Shown: positions 36,821 to 46,722 of the stretch, piece after piece
How positions within the stretch are numbered: position 1 is the first letter of the stretch
Layout of the letters: each line of letters opens with the position of its first letter
From: Vulcanimicrobiota bacterium
Lineage (GTDB): Bacteria; Vulcanimicrobiota; Vulcanimicrobiia; Vulcanimicrobiales; Vulcanimicrobiaceae
Length of the DNA stretch: 64,000 nt
Reading direction: 5' to 3'
Assembly (NCBI GenBank): GCA_027459645.1
Contig: DAIDHQ010000004.1
Coordinates: 62,001 to 126,000 of the forward strand
Notes under the pieces: model-generated
What the model was told of the DNA's origin: nothing
Seen by the model: the letters and a program-made list of their open reading frames with translations, nothing else
Databases searched by the model: none
Translations under genes and position numbers: made by a program

Positions 36821-37562
36821 TTGGACGGCTATTCTTTCCGGAAAGCACGCGCTCGTAACCGGCGGTTCGCGGGGCATTGGACGCGCGATCGCCCTCGCGC
36901 TGGCATCGCACGGCGCGCGCGTTAGCATCGTCAGCCGCAGTCCCGCGCGAGTCGACGGCGATTTCAACGTCGCGCAAGCCGACGTGAGCGACGAAGGCCA
37001 GGTGCATCACGCGTTTGCGGCCTGCCGTAAGAGATTCGGCCCCGTCGACGTGCTGGTCAACAACTCCGGCATATCGGATTCCGCCCCGTTGACGCGCACG
37101 AGCAAGGCGCTCTTCGACCGGATCATCGCGACGAATTTGACCGGCACGTTTTTGTGCAGCCGGGAAGCCGCGCAGGACATGCTGATCGCCAAATGGGGTC
37201 GCATCCTCAACGTGGCGAGCATCGCCGGGCTCTACGGCGCGCCGTACATTGCCGCGTATTGCGCGAGCAAGCACGGCGTCATCGGTCTCACGCGCGCGGC
37301 CGCCGCAGAGTTCGGCGGCACCGGGATTACGGTCAACGCGATCTGTCCCGGCTATACCGAAACCGCGATGATGCAGCAAGCGATTTCGAAAATCGTACGC
37401 TTCACCGGCGCTTCGGAGGACTCGGCAAGAGAGACGCTTGCCGGAATGAATCCTGAGGGTCGTATCGCGACCGTGGACGAAGTTGCAGATGCGGCGCTCG
37501 ATTTGATCTGCGGCGACAAAAACGGAATCTCACTCATCGTTCCCGGAGGAATGGAAGCATAA
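36810..37562 (+). CDS. SDR-family dehydrogenase of the anthranilate operon
   Basis: A 250-residue short-chain dehydrogenase begins at ATG 36810, overlapping the monooxygenase stop. The coenzyme motif [12 protein letters not shown], catalytic Ser in VASIAG and the YCASK tyrosine-lysine are present. In the A. evansii abm pathway the comparable enzyme is a 3-hydroxyacyl-CoA dehydrogenase, which fits this operon, though sequence alone does not prove the substrate. A YceI gene starts right after its stop (TAAATG). Confidence 0.9.
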   Translation: MPSDWTAILSGKHALVTGGSRGIGRAIALALASHGARVSIVSRSPARVDGDFNVAQADVSDEGQVHHAFAACRKRFGPVDVLVNNSGISDSAPLTRTSKALFDRIIATNLTGTFLCSREAAQDMLIAKWGRILNVASIAGLYGAPYIAAYCASKHGVIGLTRAAAAEFGGTGITVNAICPGYTETAMMQQAISKIVRFTGASEDSARETLAGMNPEGRIATVDEVADAALDLICGDKNGISLIVPGGMEA

Positions 37563-38093
37563 ATGATGCTCGCGACTGTACTCTCGCTCGTCATGTGGAA
37601 GGCCGACCCACCGCACTCCTCCGCGACCTTCACGGCGATCCACCTCGGCATTTCTCGCGTCAGCGGCGTCATACCGATGAAAGACGTCGTCATCGAAACG
37701 CAACCGGGCAGCACGATGCCGGTGCAAGCGCATGCCGACTTCGATCCGTCGGGAATCGACACGCGCAACGGAATGCGCGACGGGGACCTGCGCTCGCCGC
37801 ATTTCTTCGACGTCGCGACCTACCCCGCCATGAGTTTCGTGAGTACCAAAATCGCGCCGTCCGATGCGACGCATTTCACGATGACCGGAAATCTCACGAT
37901 GCACGGCCAAACGCATCCCGTAACGTTGCAAGGGACGATCCTCGGGAGCATGACCGATCCGCGCGGCCACGTCCACGCGGCTTATTCCGCGAAGACCACC
38001 ATCGACCGCACCCAATGGGGCATGACGTGGGGCAACCCGTTTGCCGGGAATTCGATCGACGTCGATATCGAAATCGAAGCGATCAAACAATAG
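37563..38093 (+). CDS. YceI-family lipid-binding protein
   Basis: This 176-residue protein shows YceI features ([29 protein letters not shown]-like beta-strands, [10 protein letters not shown]), a lipocalin-like barrel thought to bind isoprenoids or long acyl chains. The short hydrophobic N-terminus ([11 protein letters not shown]) is too weak for a clear signal peptide, so the location is uncertain. Its position inside the aromatic-degradation operon is unusual and suggests handling of a hydrophobic intermediate or cofactor; that is inference. Confidence 0.85.
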   Translation: MMLATVLSLVMWKADPPHSSATFTAIHLGISRVSGVIPMKDVVIETQPGSTMPVQAHADFDPSGIDTRNGMRDGDLRSPHFFDVATYPAMSFVSTKIAPSDATHFTMTGNLTMHGQTHPVTLQGTILGSMTDPRGHVHAAYSAKTTIDRTQWGMTWGNPFAGNSIDVDIEIEAIKQ

Positions 38094-38095
38094 CA

Positions 38096-38884
38096 ATGAC
38101 CAAGGCGCACTTCGAGGTCGCCGATCGCGTAGCGACCGTCACGCTCGATCGGCCCGAACGCAAGAATCCGCTCACGTTCGAGCTCTATGCCGAACTGCGC
38201 GATTGGTTTCTGGCGCTCCGGGGACGCGATGACGTCAGGTCGGTCGTGCTGACGGGCGCGGGCGAGAACTTTTGCTCCGGCGGTGACGTCCACGACATCA
38301 TCGGTCCGCTCACGCGCCGTTCGCCCGAAGAGTTGCTCGAGTTCACGCAGATGACGGGCGATCTCGTCAAAGCGATGCGGGCCGCGCCGCAGCCCATCGT
38401 TGCAGCCGTCGACGGCGTGTGCGCCGGCGCCGGCGCAATTCTTGCCATGGCTTCGGACCTGCGTTACGGAACCGCGCGCTCGAAGGTGACCTTCTTGTTC
38501 GTACGCGTCGGGCTCGCCGGCTGCGATATGGGCGCCTGTGCGATGCTGCCGCGCATCGTGGGACTCGGCCGCGCTTCGGAGCTGCTCTATACCGGACGCT
38601 CGCTCGGCGGAGAAGAAGCGCGGGAGTGGGGATTATTCAACGCGCTCTGCGAGCCGGACGATCTTCTTGCAACCGCAAGGGCGATGGCGCAACGGCTCGC
38701 GTATGGGCCGACGTTCGCGCACGCGATGACCAAACGCATGCTGCACCAAGAGTGGGCGATGCCGCTCGACGAGGCGATCGACGCGGAGGCGCGCGCGCAG
38801 GCGGAATGCATGACCACGCGCGATTTCGTGCGTGCCTACGAGGCGTTCGCGGCAAAGCGCGAGCCCGTTTTCGAAGGGAATTGA
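38096..38884 (+). CDS. Enoyl-CoA hydratase/isomerase
   Basis: This is a 262-residue crotonase-family protein starting at ATG 38096. The oxyanion motif [28 protein letters not shown] and the [16 protein letters not shown] region are present. The stop overlaps the acyl-CoA dehydrogenase ATG (TGATG). In this operon it would hydrate or isomerise the CoA thioester after ring dearomatisation. Confidence 0.92.
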   Translation: MTKAHFEVADRVATVTLDRPERKNPLTFELYAELRDWFLALRGRDDVRSVVLTGAGENFCSGGDVHDIIGPLTRRSPEELLEFTQMTGDLVKAMRAAPQPIVAAVDGVCAGAGAILAMASDLRYGTARSKVTFLFVRVGLAGCDMGACAMLPRIVGLGRASELLYTGRSLGGEEAREWGLFNALCEPDDLLATARAMAQRLAYGPTFAHAMTKRMLHQEWAMPLDEAIDAEARAQAECMTTRDFVRAYEAFAAKREPVFEGN

Positions 38885-40011
38885 TGGACGCCCGCGTGGT
38901 GGCTTGGCCCTTCTTCGATGCCGAACATCGCGAGCAATTCGCGCGTTTTCAAGCCTGGCTGGACCGGCAGAGCGTCCCCGAAGACGAAAGCGATCCGGAG
39001 GGCAGCGTACGCGCGTGGGTTTCGGCGCTCGCATCCGGCGGCTGGCTGGATGCCTGCACCAAACTGGACGTTCGCATGCTGTGCTTGATGCGCGAGTCGC
39101 TCGCGTACCGCTCCGCGCTCGCCGATTTCGCTTTTGCGATGCAGGGTCTCGGCAGCGGAGCGATCACGCTCTTCGCCGCGGACGCGCTCAAGGAGCGCTA
39201 TCTCCCGAACGTTAGAAGCGGCAGTGCGATTGCCGCGTTCGCGCTTTCGGAGCGTGAAGCGGGTTCCGACGTCGCCGCGCTTGCGACGAGCGCAAAGAGA
39301 GACGGCGATGCGTACGTCATCGACGGTGAGAAGACGTGGATTTCGAACGCCGGCATCGCCGGCTTCTTCGTCGTGTTCACGCGCACGTCGGAAGCGGGAT
39401 CGAAGGGCCTCTCGGCGTTCGTCGTCGATGCCGCAACGCCGGGGCTGGACGCAAGCGTCCGCATCGAAACGATCTCACCGCATCCGCTTGGAACGCTCAC
39501 GTTTCGCGGAGTGCGCGTACCGGCCGCGCAGCGGCTCGCCGGCGAGGGAGACGGATTCAAGATCGCGATGGCGACGCTCGACGTCTTTCGAAGCACCGTG
39601 GGCGCCGCCGCGCTGGGCTTTGCACGCCGCGCTTACGACGAAACGCGCGCACACGTTCGAGAGCGCCGGCTATTCGGGGCGCCGCTCGCCGCGCTGCAGA
39701 TGACGCAGGCATCCATTGCCGACATGGCACTCGACCTCGACGCAAGCGCATTGCTTGTGTACCGCGCGGCGTGGACGAAGGATGAAGGCGCCGCACGCGT
39801 CACGAGGGAAGCGGCGATGGCGAAGCTCTATGCCACGGAAGCGGCGGCGCGCATCTGCGATCGCGCCGTGCAACTTTTCGGCGGACGCGGCGTCACGCGC
39901 GGTGAGATCGTCGAACGTCTCTATCGCGACGTGCGCGCGCTGCGTATCTACGAAGGAGCGAGCGAAATTCAGAAGATCGTAATCGCGCGCGCGGCGCTGG
40001 AGGAAGCATGA
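38884..40011 (+). CDS. Acyl-CoA dehydrogenase
   Basis: This is a 375-residue FAD acyl-CoA dehydrogenase starting at ATG 38884, overlapping the hydratase stop. [18 protein letters not shown] (FAD loop), [10 protein letters not shown] and [16 protein letters not shown] with the catalytic Glu in YEGASE identify the family. It probably oxidises a saturated ring-derived CoA ester. The next gene, the CoA ligase, starts four bases before its stop. Confidence 0.92.
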   Translation: MDARVVAWPFFDAEHREQFARFQAWLDRQSVPEDESDPEGSVRAWVSALASGGWLDACTKLDVRMLCLMRESLAYRSALADFAFAMQGLGSGAITLFAADALKERYLPNVRSGSAIAAFALSEREAGSDVAALATSAKRDGDAYVIDGEKTWISNAGIAGFFVVFTRTSEAGSKGLSAFVVDAATPGLDASVRIETISPHPLGTLTFRGVRVPAAQRLAGEGDGFKIAMATLDVFRSTVGAAALGFARRAYDETRAHVRERRLFGAPLAALQMTQASIADMALDLDASALLVYRAAWTKDEGAARVTREAAMAKLYATEAAARICDRAVQLFGGRGVTRGEIVERLYRDVRALRIYEGASEIQKIVIARAALEEA

Positions 40012-41642
40012 CGGCAAGAACCGGTCACGTGGATCGCTTTGCAGAGCAGCATCTGCCCACCCCGGAGCAGATGCCGGAGTTGCGTTTCCAACTGCCCGAA
40101 TTGCAGTTTCCCGAATATTTGAACGCAGCCGACCATTTCGTCGATCGCCACGTTCGTCAGGGACGCGGCGGACACCGTTGCATCGTCTCGCCGGGCGGCA
40201 TCGATTGGACCTACGCCGATCTACTGCGTACGGCGAACAAGATCGCGCACGTGCTCGTGGACGACTTCGGCGTCGTGCCCGGAGCGCGCGTTCTCTTGCG
40301 CGCGCCCAACACGCCGATGCTCGCGGCTTGCTGGGTGGCCGTTCTAAAGGCCGGCGCGATTGCCGTGACCACGATGCCGCTCTATCGTGCCGCCGAACTG
40401 CGTCACATGATCGAAAAGGCGCGCGTCTCGCTCGCGCTCTGCGACGCGCGGCTCTCGGACGAGTTGCTCAAAGCTTGCGGCGGTCTGGCGGATCTTACCG
40501 TGGCATACTTTGAGACCGACGACGTTAAGGGCATCGAAGCGCGCATGGATGCCAAGCCCGACCACTTCGATAACTGCACGACCGCGGCGGAAGACGTGGC
40601 GATTATCGGGTTTACCTCCGGCACGACGGGTACGCCGAAAGCGGCGATGCACTACCATCGGGATCTGCTCGCTACCTGCGAGACATACGGAAAATACGTG
40701 CTGCAGCCGAAGCACGACGATCTCTTTTGCGGCAGCCCGCCCCTCGCGTTTACGTTTGGTTTGGGAGGCCTGCTGCTCTTCCCGCTACATGCCGGGGCGG
40801 CGACGCTGCTCGCCGAAAAAGGGCCGCCCGAAGATTTGCTGCGCTACGTGCAGTCGTTCGGCGTGACGACGATCTTCACCGCGCCGATTGCGTATCGCAC
40901 CATGGCGGGACTTGCCGAGAAATACGATATCTCGACGCTACGGACGTGCGTGTCGGCGGGAGAAACGCTTCCCGGTGCGGTCTTTGATGCGTGGTACGAA
41001 AAGACGGGACTCAAGATTCTCGACGGAATCGGCAGTACGGAAATGCTGCATATTTTCGTCGGAAGTCCGCTCGACCGCGTTCGTTCGGGCTCGACGGGAG
41101 AAGCGGTTCCCGGTTATGTTGCGGAGATTCACGACGACGACGGCAGCCCGGTGCCCAACGGCACGGTCGGGCGGCTGGCCGTAAAGGGTCCGACCGGGTG
41201 CAAGTATCTCGACGACGCGCGTCAGACGAGTTACGTGCAAAACGGCTGGAATTATCCCGGTGACGCCTACCGTCGCGACGACGACGGCTATTTTTACTAC
41301 GTCGCGCGGGCGGACGATATCATCGTTTCCGCCGGCTATAATATCTCCGGCCCCGAGGTCGAACAGGCGCTGCTCACGCACGAACACGTGCGCGAGGTTG
41401 CGGTGGTCGCCAAACCGGATCCCGCCCATGCGACGCATATCGTTAAGGCCTACGTCGTGCTGGTCGATGCGTCCCACCATCACGACGCAAAGGCCGAGGA
41501 ATTGCGCGAACACGTGCGAGCCGTGATCGCCCCCTTTAAGGCTCCGCGCGAGATCGAATTCGTGAGGGAACTCCCCCGAACGGAAACGGGCAAGGTGCAG
41601 CGCTTTAAACTGCGAGAACGTGCGAGCTCCGAAGGGGTTTAG
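40008..41642 (+). CDS. 2-aminobenzoate/benzoate-CoA ligase family protein
   Basis: This 544-residue AMP-forming ligase shows the adenylate motif [50 protein letters not shown] and the C-terminal Lys motif [11 protein letters not shown]. The layout matches 2-aminobenzoate- and benzoate-CoA ligases. It would activate anthranilate for the fused monooxygenase upstream. It is the last gene of the main operon; the M23 peptidase gene overlaps its end by 23 bases. Confidence 0.9.
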   Translation: MTARTGHVDRFAEQHLPTPEQMPELRFQLPELQFPEYLNAADHFVDRHVRQGRGGHRCIVSPGGIDWTYADLLRTANKIAHVLVDDFGVVPGARVLLRAPNTPMLAACWVAVLKAGAIAVTTMPLYRAAELRHMIEKARVSLALCDARLSDELLKACGGLADLTVAYFETDDVKGIEARMDAKPDHFDNCTTAAEDVAIIGFTSGTTGTPKAAMHYHRDLLATCETYGKYVLQPKHDDLFCGSPPLAFTFGLGGLLLFPLHAGAATLLAEKGPPEDLLRYVQSFGVTTIFTAPIAYRTMAGLAEKYDISTLRTCVSAGETLPGAVFDAWYEKTGLKILDGIGSTEMLHIFVGSPLDRVRSGSTGEAVPGYVAEIHDDDGSPVPNGTVGRLAVKGPTGCKYLDDARQTSYVQNGWNYPGDAYRRDDDGYFYYVARADDIIVSAGYNISGPEVEQALLTHEHVREVAVVAKPDPAHATHIVKAYVVLVDASHHHDAKAEELREHVRAVIAPFKAPREIEFVRELPRTETGKVQRFKLRERASSEGV

Positions 41643-42348
41643 GCTCCCGTTCGCTCTTCCAACCGGCCGCGCGATCTTCATCGTCGCGCTCTTTGCGTTC
41701 ATCTATGCCGCACGCTGGAACCGCAGGCTCGGCATCAGCGGTGCGGCGCTTTCGGCACTCGGGTTCCTCTTGTGGAGCGCATTCGAGCGGGGGAGTGCCC
41801 GCAAACGCTGGCTCGATCGCGCCGTCGATCCGATCATTCTCGCGCCGCCGTTCGAGGACACATGGTACGTCGCTGCCGGCGGCCCCGATCCGCGGCACAA
41901 CCATCATACGGTCGTGAGCGACCAGTATTTTGCCTACGATTTTCTCCGCGTTGACGGCGACTCGTGGGGACAGCCGATTCTTGCTCCCTGCGACGGCATG
42001 ATCGTTCACGTCGAGAACCGCCGAGAGGATGCGCCGCCCGATGAAAGCCGCCGCGATTACGAGCGTCCGTTTGGAAACTACGTGTCGATCGAAACGCCGC
42101 GAGGTTACGTTATTTTAGCCCATTTGCAACAGGGGAGCATCGCGTTGCGCACGGGAGATACGGTGAAGGCCGGCGATATCATCGGCCGTTGCGGAAATTC
42201 CGGCAACACGCGCGGTACCCATCTGCACCTGCACGCACAAGACCAACCATCGCAGAGCGTCGGGGTAGCAAACGGTATCCCCGTCGCCTTTACCGATCGC
42301 CTTCGAAGCGAACCGCTGCTGCTAGAATATGGAGACCGCGTTGGATAG
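41620..42348 (+). CDS. M23-type metalloendopeptidase, membrane-anchored
   Basis: A 242-residue protein begins at GTG 41620, overlapping the ligase end. Two N-terminal hydrophobic segments (about 15-55) lead to an M23/LytM-like domain with HNHHTVVSDQYFAYD, YVILAHLQQGS and GTHLHLHAQD (the HxH zinc motif). Members cleave peptidoglycan cross-links or act as periplasmic regulators. The first metal His in HNHH is followed by a D, as in many M23 enzymes, so activity is likely. It is out of theme with the aromatic operon and probably only shares its transcript. Confidence 0.8.
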   Translation: MRAPKGFRLPFALPTGRAIFIVALFAFIYAARWNRRLGISGAALSALGFLLWSAFERGSARKRWLDRAVDPIILAPPFEDTWYVAAGGPDPRHNHHTVVSDQYFAYDFLRVDGDSWGQPILAPCDGMIVHVENRREDAPPDESRRDYERPFGNYVSIETPRGYVILAHLQQGSIALRTGDTVKAGDIIGRCGNSGNTRGTHLHLHAQDQPSQSVGVANGIPVAFTDRLRSEPLLLEYGDRVG

Positions 42349-43048
42349 AGAGATTCGTATGCTGCGCATCTGGTGCGTTGCGAGCTCCTGCGTGGCTGCG
42401 CTCGCGCTCATCGGCGCGGCGGCGGCCGTTAAGACCGTGACCTTCGATACGATGACGGTGCACCGCATCAACGTCGTCGATCGCGAGGGGAAGCTCGCCA
42501 TGGTCATCGCCTCCCACGACGACGAGGGAACGCCCGTGATTCATGGCTACGCTGCGAAGCGAGCGCAGGGAAACAACGCGGACAACGGGATCATTTTTTA
42601 CAACCAAAAAGGTGACGAACAGGGCGGACTCATCTGGTCGTCGTCACCCGATCGATCGGAATCGGGCGACACGCTCTCGTTCGACACGGCAAACACCGAC
42701 CAGTTGATTCAGGTACGCGACGGCGACGAGCATGGGCACCACATCGCAAATATCGTCGGTTGGGATCGCGTTGCGGACGAAGAGGCGCAAGTCGCGCCGA
42801 TGCTCGAGGCCTACGACGCCGCGAAGACGCCGGCTGAGAAGGCTGACGCCGCTAAGGCGTTTGCGAAGATTCGGGCTCCCCAACGGTTCTTGCTTGGCTA
42901 CGGCCCCGACGACACAGCTATACTCTCGCTCGCCGACGGAAAAGGGCGCCCGCGCATCCGTCTTTCGGTAACCAAGAGCGGCGTTGCCAGGATGCAGTTT
43001 CTCGATGCGTCAGGGAAGGTCGTCGATGAGATTCCGCGCGCGAAGTAA
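42329..43048 (+). CDS. Exported protein of unknown function
   Basis: This 239-residue ORF starting at ATG 42329 overlaps the M23 gene by 20 bases. A signal-anchor near residues 14-35 (IWCVASSCVAALALIGAAAAV) precedes a beta-rich region with repeated R-x-N-V-D-x-x-G/D-x-x-GR motifs (HRINVVDREGKLAMVI, QRFLLGYG, PRIRLSVTKSGVARMQF). Internal repeats suggest a beta-sheet wall-facing fold. No known family. It ends 39 bases inside the convergent DJ-1-like gene. Confidence 0.6.
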   Translation: METALDREIRMLRIWCVASSCVAALALIGAAAAVKTVTFDTMTVHRINVVDREGKLAMVIASHDDEGTPVIHGYAAKRAQGNNADNGIIFYNQKGDEQGGLIWSSSPDRSESGDTLSFDTANTDQLIQVRDGDEHGHHIANIVGWDRVADEEAQVAPMLEAYDAAKTPAEKADAAKAFAKIRAPQRFLLGYGPDDTAILSLADGKGRPRIRLSVTKSGVARMQFLDASGKVVDEIPRAK

Positions 43049-43699
43049 CGCAGCGCGCCGTTCGTAGTTGGCTTGCGTGCGCGTGCTGAGCTCTTCCACG
43101 ATGTGAAAGGGCGCACCGCGCGGATTGCCGGCCGCAAAGGGCGGTTGTGGATCGTATTGCATCATCAGTTGGCGCTCTTTTGCCGCGTCGGGTCCTTGCA
43201 ATTCGGCGACCAGCGCGAGTCCGAAATCGATGCCGGCCGTCACGCCGCCGCTCGTAATGCGGTTGCGATCGCGCACCACCCGATCGTCGGACGGCGTCGC
43301 GCCGGCAAGTCGAAGCAGCTCTAGATAGCGCCAGTGCGTGCTCGCGCGATAGCCGCGCAGCAAACCGGCAGCGCCGAGCACGAGGGAACCCGTGCAGACG
43401 GAGGTGACGAATCGCGCCGCTGCGCCGATTCTCGCGAGATCGTCGAGCGCGACGTCGTCTTCGAGCAGGTAGCGGATCCCGTCGCCGCCGGGCACCAGCA
43501 GGACGTCGGGGCATGCTTCGACGAGCGTTTCATCCGGCGTGAGCGTGATATTGGCGAGGCCATCGGGTTTGACGCTTTCGACCGTCCGTCCGATGAGGCG
43601 CACGGCGATCCCATCAACGCCGTTCAACACGTCGAGCGGCCCCGCGACATCGAGCAACTGCACGTCGGGGAAGACGACGATGCCGATCGTCGTGCTCAC
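43010..43699 (-). CDS. DJ-1/PfpI-family (isonitrile hydratase-like) protein
   Basis: This 229-residue protein shows nucleophile elbow VTSVCTGSLVLGAAGLL, STHW and ITSGGVTAGIDFGL, as in isonitrile (cyclohexyl isocyanide) hydratases and related DJ-1 members. The catalytic Cys is the one in SVCTGS. It lies in an operon with a RidA-like protein, an SSS/DUF3311 transporter pair and an EamA exporter. Its ATG overlaps the RidA stop by four bases. Confidence 0.85.
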   Translation of the reverse strand: MSTTIGIVVFPDVQLLDVAGPLDVLNGVDGIAVRLIGRTVESVKPDGLANITLTPDETLVEACPDVLLVPGGDGIRYLLEDDVALDDLARIGAAARFVTSVCTGSLVLGAAGLLRGYRASTHWRYLELLRLAGATPSDDRVVRDRNRITSGGVTAGIDFGLALVAELQGPDAAKERQLMMQYDPQPPFAAGNPRGAPFHIVEELSTRTQANYERRAALLRARNLIDDLP

Positions 43700-44085
43700 G
43701 GCAAGACCGCCGTCGCTTCGATCTCTACGCGTGCCCCCTCTTCGAGCAGCGCAGCTACCTGTACGAGTGACATCGCCGGAAAGTGCGATTCCAGAATCGC
43801 ACGATACGCGGCGCCTAACTCTCGCGCGACCGCGAGATACTCGTCCTTGTCGGCGACATACCAGGTGAGCCGCACGATGTCGCGCGGCGTACCGCCGGCG
43901 GCACGCACGATCGCGACGACGTTTTTCAGCGCTTGCACCGCTTGCGCCAGAAAATCGGCGCCCACGAGCTCTTCACGCTCGTTCCAACCGATTTGGCCCG
44001 CAACCGCGAGCACGCGCCCCTGCGCGAGCACGGCGTTGCTGTAGCCTTTCGGGCGCGGCCATCCGGGTGGATCGATCGAACTCAT
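43696..44085 (-). CDS. RidA-family protein lacking the active-site Arg
   Basis: This 129-residue protein of the YjgF/RidA/Rid family (GYSNAVLAQGRVLAVAGQIG, VVAIVRAAGGTPRDIVRLTWYV, VEIEATAVLP). In RidA imine deaminases, an Arg follows V-x-V-A; here the corresponding segment is VQVAALL, so the catalytic Arg is replaced by Ala. That points to a Rid subgroup without standard imine deaminase activity. Start overlaps the SSS gene stop by four bases, with the SSS gene upstream on this strand. Confidence 0.88.
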   Translation of the reverse strand: MSSIDPPGWPRPKGYSNAVLAQGRVLAVAGQIGWNEREELVGADFLAQAVQALKNVVAIVRAAGGTPRDIVRLTWYVADKDEYLAVARELGAAYRAILESHFPAMSLVQVAALLEEGARVEIEATAVLP

Positions 44086-45578
44086 GCGTAATCTCCGGGC
44101 GAGGTTGCATCGATGCCGGCGTCGATGCGTATACCGCGCAACAGCGGCGTCAGGACGGCGGCGACGAGAATGTTCAGTGCCAGGGCGTACAGCGCAAGGA
44201 AGCCGGTAAACGAGAGGCTTCCGAAGCCGACGGTGATGTTCGGTTTAAATCCGGTGGCAAGGGCCATAACCGTCGCTGCAATCATGCCGGCGGCCCATCC
44301 CGCCAAGAGTGCCTTGGGATGGAACCATCGCGACCACATGCCAAAGACGAATGCCGGAAAGATCTGCAGCATATACGCGCCGCCGAGCAACTGGAAGTAA
44401 ATCGCGAAGGCAGGTTTGATGAAGAGTACGATCAGGAGCGCGAGTACGCAGAATCCGATCGTGAGCAGTTTCGCAGCGCCGGCTTCGCCCGACGCGCGCC
44501 CGGGTGAGAACTGGTTGAAAATGTTACTCGCGAAGAGGTTCGCCGAACCGATCGCCATGATGGCGGCCGGCACCAGCGCGCCGATGACGATCGCGGCTTG
44601 CGCGACCCCTGCGAACCACGGCGGGAAGAATTGATGCAGCAGCATCGGAACGACCGCGCTGTTGTTCGCCGTGGTATAGCCGGCGGCCAGCGCGCAAAAA
44701 CCCAGCAACGCGAGGAAACCGAGCAGCAGCGAGTAGACAGGCAGGAGCGCCGCGTTGCGACGGATCACGCCGCGGCTCTTCGCCGCCAGAACGCTCGTGA
44801 TCGAATGGGGATAGATGAAAAGCGAGAGCGACGAGCCGAACGCCCAGGTGGCATAGGCGAAGAATTGTCCCGGCTTGAGCAGAATGCCGCCGCCCGGCTT
44901 TGCTGCAAGCGCCCTCTGCGAACTCGCGAACACGTGCGCCCAACCGCCGAGTTTTGCGGGAATGACGATGATCGCCGCGATGACCGTGACGTAGATGAGC
45001 GTGTCTTTGACGAACGCGATGAGTGCCGGCGCGCGCAGTCCACTCGTGTACGTGTAGGCTGCGAGCAGCACGAAGGCGACTGCGAGCGACACGAATCCGG
45101 AGTCTGCCGCAAAGGCACCCCCGAGCGACGCAAAGACGGCCTCCATGCCGGTGAGCTGAAGCGCGATATACGGCATCGCGGCGACGACGCCGGTGAGTGC
45201 GACCGCGATCTCGAGCGTCCGGTCACCGAAGCGATCGCGCACGAAATCGGCGGCGGTCACATATCCGCGCCGCTTCGCAATGCCCCAAAAGCGGCTGAGC
45301 ACGACAAACGCGATGGGATAGGCGATGGTGGCGTACGGCACCGCAAAGAATCCGATCGCGCCAAGTCCGTAGACGAGCGCGGGTACGGCGATGAACGTAT
45401 ATGCGGTGTAGAGATCGCCGCCGAGCAGAAACCACGACACGAGGGTGCCGAAACGCCGTCCGCCGAGCGCCCATTCGTCGAGCGAATCGAGCCGCGTTCC
45501 GCCCCACCGCGAGGCGAGAAATCCCATGACCGTAACGCCGAGAACCAGTACGACGAGAATAACGGTGCCGCTAGACAT
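44082..45578 (-). CDS. Sodium:solute symporter (SSS family), second copy
   Basis: A 498-residue transporter starts at ATG 45578 (MSSGTVILVV), overlapping the DUF3311 stop by eight bases. It has about 13 helices, with the DEWALGGRRFGTLVSWFLLGGDLYTAYTF motif and the HSITSVLAAKSRGVIRRNAALLP signature region. The organisation matches the SSS/DUF3311 pair at 31409-33027, though sequences differ clearly. It may carry a monocarboxylate or amino acid; the operon context (RidA, DJ-1, EamA) suggests a nitrogen-containing substrate. Confidence 0.92.
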   Translation of the reverse strand: MSSGTVILVVLVLGVTVMGFLASRWGGTRLDSLDEWALGGRRFGTLVSWFLLGGDLYTAYTFIAVPALVYGLGAIGFFAVPYATIAYPIAFVVLSRFWGIAKRRGYVTAADFVRDRFGDRTLEIAVALTGVVAAMPYIALQLTGMEAVFASLGGAFAADSGFVSLAVAFVLLAAYTYTSGLRAPALIAFVKDTLIYVTVIAAIIVIPAKLGGWAHVFASSQRALAAKPGGGILLKPGQFFAYATWAFGSSLSLFIYPHSITSVLAAKSRGVIRRNAALLPVYSLLLGFLALLGFCALAAGYTTANNSAVVPMLLHQFFPPWFAGVAQAAIVIGALVPAAIMAIGSANLFASNIFNQFSPGRASGEAGAAKLLTIGFCVLALLIVLFIKPAFAIYFQLLGGAYMLQIFPAFVFGMWSRWFHPKALLAGWAAGMIAATVMALATGFKPNITVGFGSLSFTGFLALYALALNILVAAVLTPLLRGIRIDAGIDATSPGDYA

Positions 45579-45765
45579 CGTCGGACCTCCGCGTTGCAAG
45601 CACGACGATGCCGAGGAGGGCCGACGTGACGATCACCCACGTCAGCTGATACCAGTAGAAGAACGGAATGCCGAACAGTGCCGGTTGGAGTCGATTGTAG
45701 AACTGCGGAAACAACGTTCCGGCGAAGGGGAGAACCAGCAGCAGATACCACGCGCGTTTTCCCAT
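45571..45765 (-). CDS. DUF3311 small membrane protein, second copy
   Basis: This 64-residue protein has two hydrophobic helices (AWYLLLVLPFAGTLFP and YQLTWVIVTSALLGIVVLA) joined by a short FYNRLQPALFGIPFFYW segment, the DUF3311 pattern. It ends inside the start of the SSS gene. It begins 13 bases after the EamA stop. Confidence 0.9.
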   Translation of the reverse strand: MGKRAWYLLLVLPFAGTLFPQFYNRLQPALFGIPFFYWYQLTWVIVTSALLGIVVLATRRSDDV

Positions 45766-45777
45766 TGCGCGGCCCCT

Positions 45778-46698
45778 TTATCGCTCGAGGGGTAACGTCC
45801 TTTGTGCCCAGATCGCGGTCAGCGACGTGCGCCCGAGTACGTAGGAAAGAATCATCCCGCCCAGACAGACCGCCGCGCCGACCAATTCGTACGATGAAAA
45901 TTTTGCGTGTACGATCGGAATGCTGAGCAGTCCGGTGAGTACCGGCGTGAGAAAGCTGAAAATCGAGGCTCTGCCCGCGCCGAGCCGGCTGATGCCGTGA
46001 CTCCAGACCGGATAGGTGAGCAGAATCGGAAAGAGCGTGGCATAGATCAGCCGCCACCAAACGTCCCACGACACGGCACCGAGATCGGTGTGAACGAGCG
46101 CCGGAATGCCGCCGGGCGCGATCATGATCGTGCCGATCGCCATCGTGATAGCAAGCAGTTCGAGGGGCGTGTAGCGATCGAGCAAACGCGCGCTGATGAC
46201 GTTGTATCCCGCGAAGACCAGCGCCGCGGCGAGCGTGAGAAGATCCCCGATGCGAAAGCTGGTTGCTCCCGAAAAGGCGCCTTCGAAGATGGCGATGCCC
46301 AGCATGGCGACGGCGGAACCGAACCATCGTCCGCTTCGCACGCGTTCGTGTCCGAGCATTGCGACGATTGCAAGCGTGAAGATCGGCGACATCGCGCCCA
46401 GCAGCGAAGAAGCAAAAGGCGTCGTGTATTTCAGACCGACGATCCAGAAGTATTGATAGACGCCGTATCCGCAGGCGCCGCAGGCGATCAGCGCGGGCAG
46501 GTCGCGGCGCTCCATGTGGATGCGCGTCCCGGTGAGACGCACGAGCAAGAACGCCAGCGGCGTCATGACCACGAAGCGCATGAAGGTAAAGGCGAGAGGG
46601 TCGATCTGGACGACAGCCTGCTTCGCAAGCACCGTATTGAGTGCCCACGCGAAGACGACGTATAAGAGGCTGAGGTAGAGCAGCAGGCGGCGCGACAC
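45778..46698 (-). CDS. EamA-family (DMT superfamily) transporter
   Basis: A 306-residue protein with about ten helices in two EamA repeats (VFAWALNTVLAKQAVV in the first, ISARLLDRYTPLELLA leading to the second). A GTG at 46698 is chosen because earlier starts would overlap the divergent hydrolase gene and 306 residues is the usual length. These proteins export amino acids, nucleosides or drugs. It is the first gene of a reverse-strand operon with DUF3311, SSS, RidA and DJ-1 genes. Confidence 0.88.
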   Translation of the reverse strand: MSRRLLLYLSLLYVVFAWALNTVLAKQAVVQIDPLAFTFMRFVVMTPLAFLLVRLTGTRIHMERRDLPALIACGACGYGVYQYFWIVGLKYTTPFASSLLGAMSPIFTLAIVAMLGHERVRSGRWFGSAVAMLGIAIFEGAFSGATSFRIGDLLTLAAALVFAGYNVISARLLDRYTPLELLAITMAIGTIMIAPGGIPALVHTDLGAVSWDVWWRLIYATLFPILLTYPVWSHGISRLGAGRASIFSFLTPVLTGLLSIPIVHAKFSSYELVGAAVCLGGMILSYVLGRTSLTAIWAQRTLPLER

Positions 46699-46722
46699 GA
46701 TTCGCCGCAGTTTCGAGCGCGC

